DNA of 25,279 nucleotides, taken from assembly GCA_019649035.1 (NCBI GenBank), contig BMAT01010370.1:663311-688589 (forward strand). The letters are read 5' to 3'. How positions within the stretch are numbered: position 1 is the stretch's first letter; every line of letters begins with the position of its first letter. The notes under the pieces were generated by a model. It had not been told where the DNA came from. It did not search any database and was given only the letters and a program-made list of their open reading frames with translations. The position numbers were made by a program, and so were the translations under genes. The stretch comes from Elysia marginata (Eukaryota > Mollusca > Gastropoda > Plakobranchidae). Below are positions 11,901 through 17,386 of the stretch, piece after piece.

Positions 11901-14900
11901 ATATGCAGAGTTACCAAACAGAGAGAGACAGGGAAACAGAGTTTCAGACAGCCAAATGTAGACAGAGAGACAAGAAGAAGAAGAAGAAGAAGAAGAAGAA
12001 GAAGAAGAAGAAGAAGAAGAAGAAGAAGAAGAAGAAGAAGAAGAACAGGAAGAAGAAGAAATGAGACAAATGAGGATAGAGCCTAAAAAGATAGGCATTG
12101 TCATTCGTATTTTTTTCTTTACCCCACTCTCCACCCCTCCCCCCACCCCCGCCATTCCTCCTCGATAATGTTTTCCTACAGCCTGCAGTGCTGGCAAGTA
12201 TGGCTCAGGGTGTGCGGGTATGTGCAGCCTTCATTGTGCAGGGGCAGATAACGCTTGCAGTGCCGCGGATGGAAACTGTACGTACGGCTGTACAGAGGGC
12301 TATCAACCTCCAAAATGCGTCTCAGGTCAGGAGCTTTTCTCGATATCTAATGATGTCTCCATATTGTTAATGATGTTTATTAGTTATTAATGTTAGATAA
12401 AAAAATACCCATCAAATTCAATCTGGTTTGAAATATTTTTTATGATGCATATGATTGATAATTGTAGGTTGATTTCGCGGGCTAGCAATGGCTTATGCCA
12501 GTAGTCTTCGGTTGGTTTAAAAGTTCTTTTAACTATATTTGTCTATTTTGTATTGGTTAAAAGAATCATGTACGTTTACAGATCTTACAATGATTAGAAT
12601 ACAGGTTTTAGGTACACAGAGCCCAGCTTGGCGCCGCTGTGGTTCGATGTGAACAACACCAGTTGTCCAAAACGAGAGTTCTTATAGGAGGACAATGGTG
12701 TACTGCCAAATGTGTGTAGGGCATACTTATCAGTTCACTTTAATGTTTTCGAGTGGGAAAGGGAGAAAAAAATGTCTAATTATTACTTCAGGTAAAAACT
12801 AAGCCTTCAAACTGGAAAAAGCAAGAGTTGTTGCTCGTGTCAGAATTTAGGTTGAAAACTAAAGGTAGAAAAGTCATGCTGTTACAATTTTCGAATTAGA
12901 GTTTTAAGTTTTGTAAGGTATCAAATGCTACTTGTTATTTTCTAAACTTTACTTATGCTTCAAATTGATACACAGAAGACCTCCAAACCTGTTGTTTCCG
13001 TTCTTTTTTTTTTTGCCATCTCTTTGAAGAGAATAATAATGGGGATGTTATCAATATTGTCTGCGTTCTCTATTTTGCTCTGTGCACGGGTGTTTTACGG
13101 AAGCAAATCAGACGTGTGTGATCTTATATCATATTTTGCCACCTTCTGTAAGCTCACTCCGGTCTCCAGTAATTTCTTACCCGTTTACCAAAAACGAAAA
13201 AAAAACAAAAGGAAAAAAACCCCGTAAAGTGCTCGATGCTTTCACAATGTTGGCTAGAGACTCCAATATGTTTCAGGAAGCGCTAATTGCGAATTATCGG
13301 AAAAAAAAACAATTGCCAGAATCTTACAGTTCCATACACACTGATGAGTTTCTACAAAGAATGGCTCAGCTTCTAATTCCTAATTTCAACACCAAATCTA
13401 GTATTTGAATAAGGAAACAATTCCTTCTAAATCAAAGTGACATTCCTATGCAGTTCTAGAGTTATAACTAAATTAAATAGAGAATAAATTGTCAAACCAG
13501 CGTGTGCTAAACAGTAATGGATAACTTGTAGAAGTAAGCTAAAAGTGAATAAGAGGGAAAAATTCTTCAGATCGGATTTCAACCTAAATTTATTACCTTC
13601 GGTACCTACCTCTTTCCCACTCAGAATAACAATAGTTAAAATATTTGAGGTATGAGATAAGCTTTGTATTTGAGTCGGCCTAAAGTGAGAATTGCCGAAA
13701 AATGCTTGCCTTTGGTATGATTCAAATCTTGAACTTAAGTAGCTTTGGCGTTAACCGCCTTACTATTCAAAGAAACATAGCTTATACCTATAAGCTTAAA
13801 AGAAGTTTCATTGCGCAGGTCTTTCTTTAGAGACTTGTAACTTTATCGAGACAATCCAAATCGTACTAAGACAAACATGAATATTGCTTTGACAGTTTTG
13901 GCATCACATCCCTTAAATAAAGAAGTTATTACCAAGCCCCTCTTATTGACTTGCTAACTTGACCGGAAGATCCAAACCGCACTGAAACGATTTAACAGTA
14001 CTTTATAAAGATCACCTGATTAACAAGTCGTTTCATGCTTACCTTCACCGGTGAGCTTAGACGACATGTCTAGAGATAGCAAGAAAACGTAAGACTATAA
14101 GTTGCACAAAAATGTGAATGTTGAGGTCTTGCTAAAATTGTTTTAGCAGGCAAGTAGGCTACATTTAAACTGGACCTGCACCACGGAAAATAATAGATTT
14201 TTTAACTAAAAAATCTGTGTGACTATAGTTCTTTGATTTCTTCCTCTTTATTATAAATTGCAACAGTTATTTATAGACCCTTCACTTCAGTTCGTTTTTT
14301 TCAATGCGACGTAACAAACATTCTAGTAATTTATGTTGTTTTCTGTACTTGTAAATTTAGTTGTATTTTGACTACTTACTTCCAATCTGTTCATGTCCTT
14401 TTTATCCCAATGGATTCCTGGCCTTCAGTTGTAAACATGCTTTCAAGAGCAGTGACTTCGTCTGTCTGAGCTATACAGTGAAGCAGATTAGATTTTCTGA
14501 CACCAACGGAAGCCACAGCCAAAGCCAACAATAGCCTTTGAGCGTTTCTGTGTGCCTTCATGACCTAGTGGTAGACACTTCAGATTCGGAATATAGAGGT
14601 CCTGGGTTCGAGTCATAGCATGGCATGTAGACCTTTAGTCGTTGGGATAGGTCCTTAAAACATATTTCTTCACCTCACACAAGTGTTACACGGGTGTAGA
14701 AGCGTATCTTATCTTTACAATAACGATGAGCTGTTTTAACTGCTGCTAATCGTCTTTTAGGGGATCCGTGTTAAGCCTTGAAGGTATTTAGTTGGTTGGG
14801 TTGTAAACAAAATATCTATTGTTCAGCTATCTATTTTATCTCAGCAAATACATTTTTCCAGAACGACAAGACAAGTAGCCTACACTATATAACACGCCGC

Positions 14901-17334
14901 CAGAGGTTATCTTCTTTATTTCTGAAGCAACGCTGTATTATCAAATTAAAAACAAAATAAAAAAGATATTTTAATTTTAATTTAAAGGTTTGTGCCTAAT
15001 TAAATGTGTCTATCGAGCTTCCAATATTCATTTCCTCGCTCTTCCCCAGATTTCTCTGTAATAAATGTTGAATAGCTGCATTAAAAAGTTTTAATTGATA
15101 ATCTTAACTTCAACTATGTCTCGTTACTTTTAATACCAGAATGTCCAAAGACGACGTTCGGTCAAGATTGTTTGCGAAACTGTAGCGCATCCTGTTTTGC
15201 AGGCGATTGTCAACCCCAAACAGGGCTGTGCAAAGAATGCCCTTCTGGCCTCAGTGGAGATTTCTGTCAGCAAGGTATGTAACTCTGGAAATACGAGATT
15301 CCCGAATTAAACTGGTTTTGATTTCCCTTGGATGTTCGTTGGAGCTATGTTTATGCATCATTATAATTTATAAGAGCGGCAAAAATACTTGCAGAATAGT
15401 TCATACTTTGCTGTAGATAATCTTTGCTTGGCTGCCAATGTAATTCTGTCACTGCTCATCTTGTTTTATAACTATTTTTGTGCATATTTTTTATTTTCTA
15501 AATGAACGAAAAATGTTGGTCGGAAACCCCCGAACCAAGATGAATATCTGAAAACCAAGTTTTGTTAACCTTAGCAAAGTGACCACTGAATTATACTCGT
15601 GTCGATGTGACCAGTAAATTAAACTCGTGGCGATGTGACCAGTACATTATGCTCGTGGCGATGTGACCAGTGCATTATACTGGTGACGATGTGGCCAGTG
15701 CATTATACTCGTGACGATGTAATCAGTGCATGATTTTCGGTATTATTGAACTAAGCTGAACTTCACAGAAACAAAGTAAGCGCTGCTTTTCTTGGTAAGA
15801 TTATATTTGTTTCTGACAGCATCCACGACCTGTCACTAACTGTGAGATCAATAATCATTGAAAAGTAGTGCTTAGGCATAATAGGCCTTATATACAGAAG
15901 CTAATGTAAGTCCAGGGTTGAATTCGACTAGATAGAAGCAGAAGTATTCTTCTCGGCTATTCTTACCTTAGAGCTGCCTTTACCAAATACAAATACCAGT
16001 AACCTTATATCCACTACCGTTCAAACATTTTTGTCGTCATTAACTAAGGAGCGGCGCGCCTCTGCTACAGGCAACGCTTTATTTCTCTTATAATCACAGT
16101 TATTGAGTCAGATGAATCTAATAAGGAATAGCAGTGTAGTTGAACTGTGAGGTAACCACGGGAAGTTAAGCAAACTTTTTAAATACAAGTACGTAGTTTA
16201 TAACATTTTCTAAAAATGTGTTTTATAGTCTTTAAAAGTTTTATAATATTTTATCTCTAGCTTTTCTCTTCCCTGAGGAATATAAATAGATCCAAAACAG
16301 ACAAAATGTTTACATTATGTTTATATCTGTTCAGCTACAGACTTGTACACTAGAGTACAATGGGCACTATAAATTCTATTCATTATTATATTACATTTTT
16401 TTTGTTTTAAAAGTCTTTAACTCAAAACCTAATAAAAGCAACTTGTGGCTGATTTATCCGGATTGCCTCTCAATCGAACATGTAAAAGTGAGAGAATTTG
16501 ATTCTATTGTTTTGTCTTCCAGACTGTTCCGTCGGCTTTTGGGGTCCCCGGTGTGTATATAACTGCAGCATTCACTGTGCCGACTCGAATGAAACCTGCG
16601 ACCGTTACAATGGTTCTTGCCTTGCCGGGTGCAAGGCGGGCTATGAACCACCTCTTTGTGGTGAAGGTAACTCCAAATGGATGTATATAACTGTAGATAT
16701 TTGGTAACCTTTGAGTATGTCCATTGTCATTGATTTTTAAACTTGCAATTCAAGTGATCCGAGCAGCAAAAGTTGTGTTCAGGGCTTTAGTAATTAGTTT
16801 TTGGATCATTTCGGCACCTTTTTGTTATCACAATCCGTTAAAATTTAAACCTAATTAAGTTTGTCTATAACTCTATACCCAGCTATCTATATATGAACCT
16901 AGTCTCATACGGGCAGGTAACCACTAAATCTTTCAGTATGTTGATTTTATCGACTGACACTGTCATATCATATTCTTTGTTTTCAAACTAGCTATTCCTT
17001 CAGCACAAAAAGTGATCTCAGATAGTGGCAAAAGTAACACAGGAGCGATCGTGGGTGGCTCTGTCGCGGCTGTTGTAGTTGTTGCTGCTGGTGTCATCGC
17101 TGGAATGTTTATGTTGAGGTATCTTACAACTAAAATTGTTTATGATTGCCTTAGACTATTTTGGAGACAGCGGTGTTTTTAATTGTCTTGGTAAATTTTC
17201 GTGACTTATTTAGCATAGGGCACAAATTCTTGTGCTTATTATTGTTGTTGTTCTTCTTCTTCCTCTTCTTTTCTTCTTCTTCTTCTTCGTCTATTTTATT
17301 CAGGTATTATTATTATTGTTGTTGTTGTTATTAC

Positions 17335-17386
<52 letters not shown>

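Larger units (their letters stand above)
10399..12181 (+). other. Intron 6
   Basis: The intron holds a TG/G run (11068-11088), copy 1 of a 240-bp intronic repeat (11280-11520), a (GA)n(GACAGA)n tract (11777-11831) and a long (AAG)n tract (11972-12060), then a C-rich pyrimidine tract (12119-12180) before the acceptor. No exon is seen. Confidence 0.75.
12326..15139 (+). other. Intron 7, longest intron, with repeats and possible dead exons
   Basis: This 2.8-kb intron contains a possible decayed lectin exon (12581-12700), copy 2 of the 240-bp repeat (12795-13041), a short reading frame at 13205-13408 of unknown meaning, a second lectin-like fragment (14428-14531) and a tRNA-derived SINE (14551-14760). 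The remaining sequence is AT-rich and featureless. The acceptor is TTACTTTTAATACCAG. Confidence 0.65.

Noticed and set aside
11703-12197. Minus-strand open frame with poly-Ser
   Set aside because: It is produced by the AAG and GA microsatellites in intron 6.
14551-14630. Functional tRNA gene
   Set aside because: The A and B boxes are good, but the T-arm stem is imperfect and no acceptor stem pairs, so a SINE head fits better.
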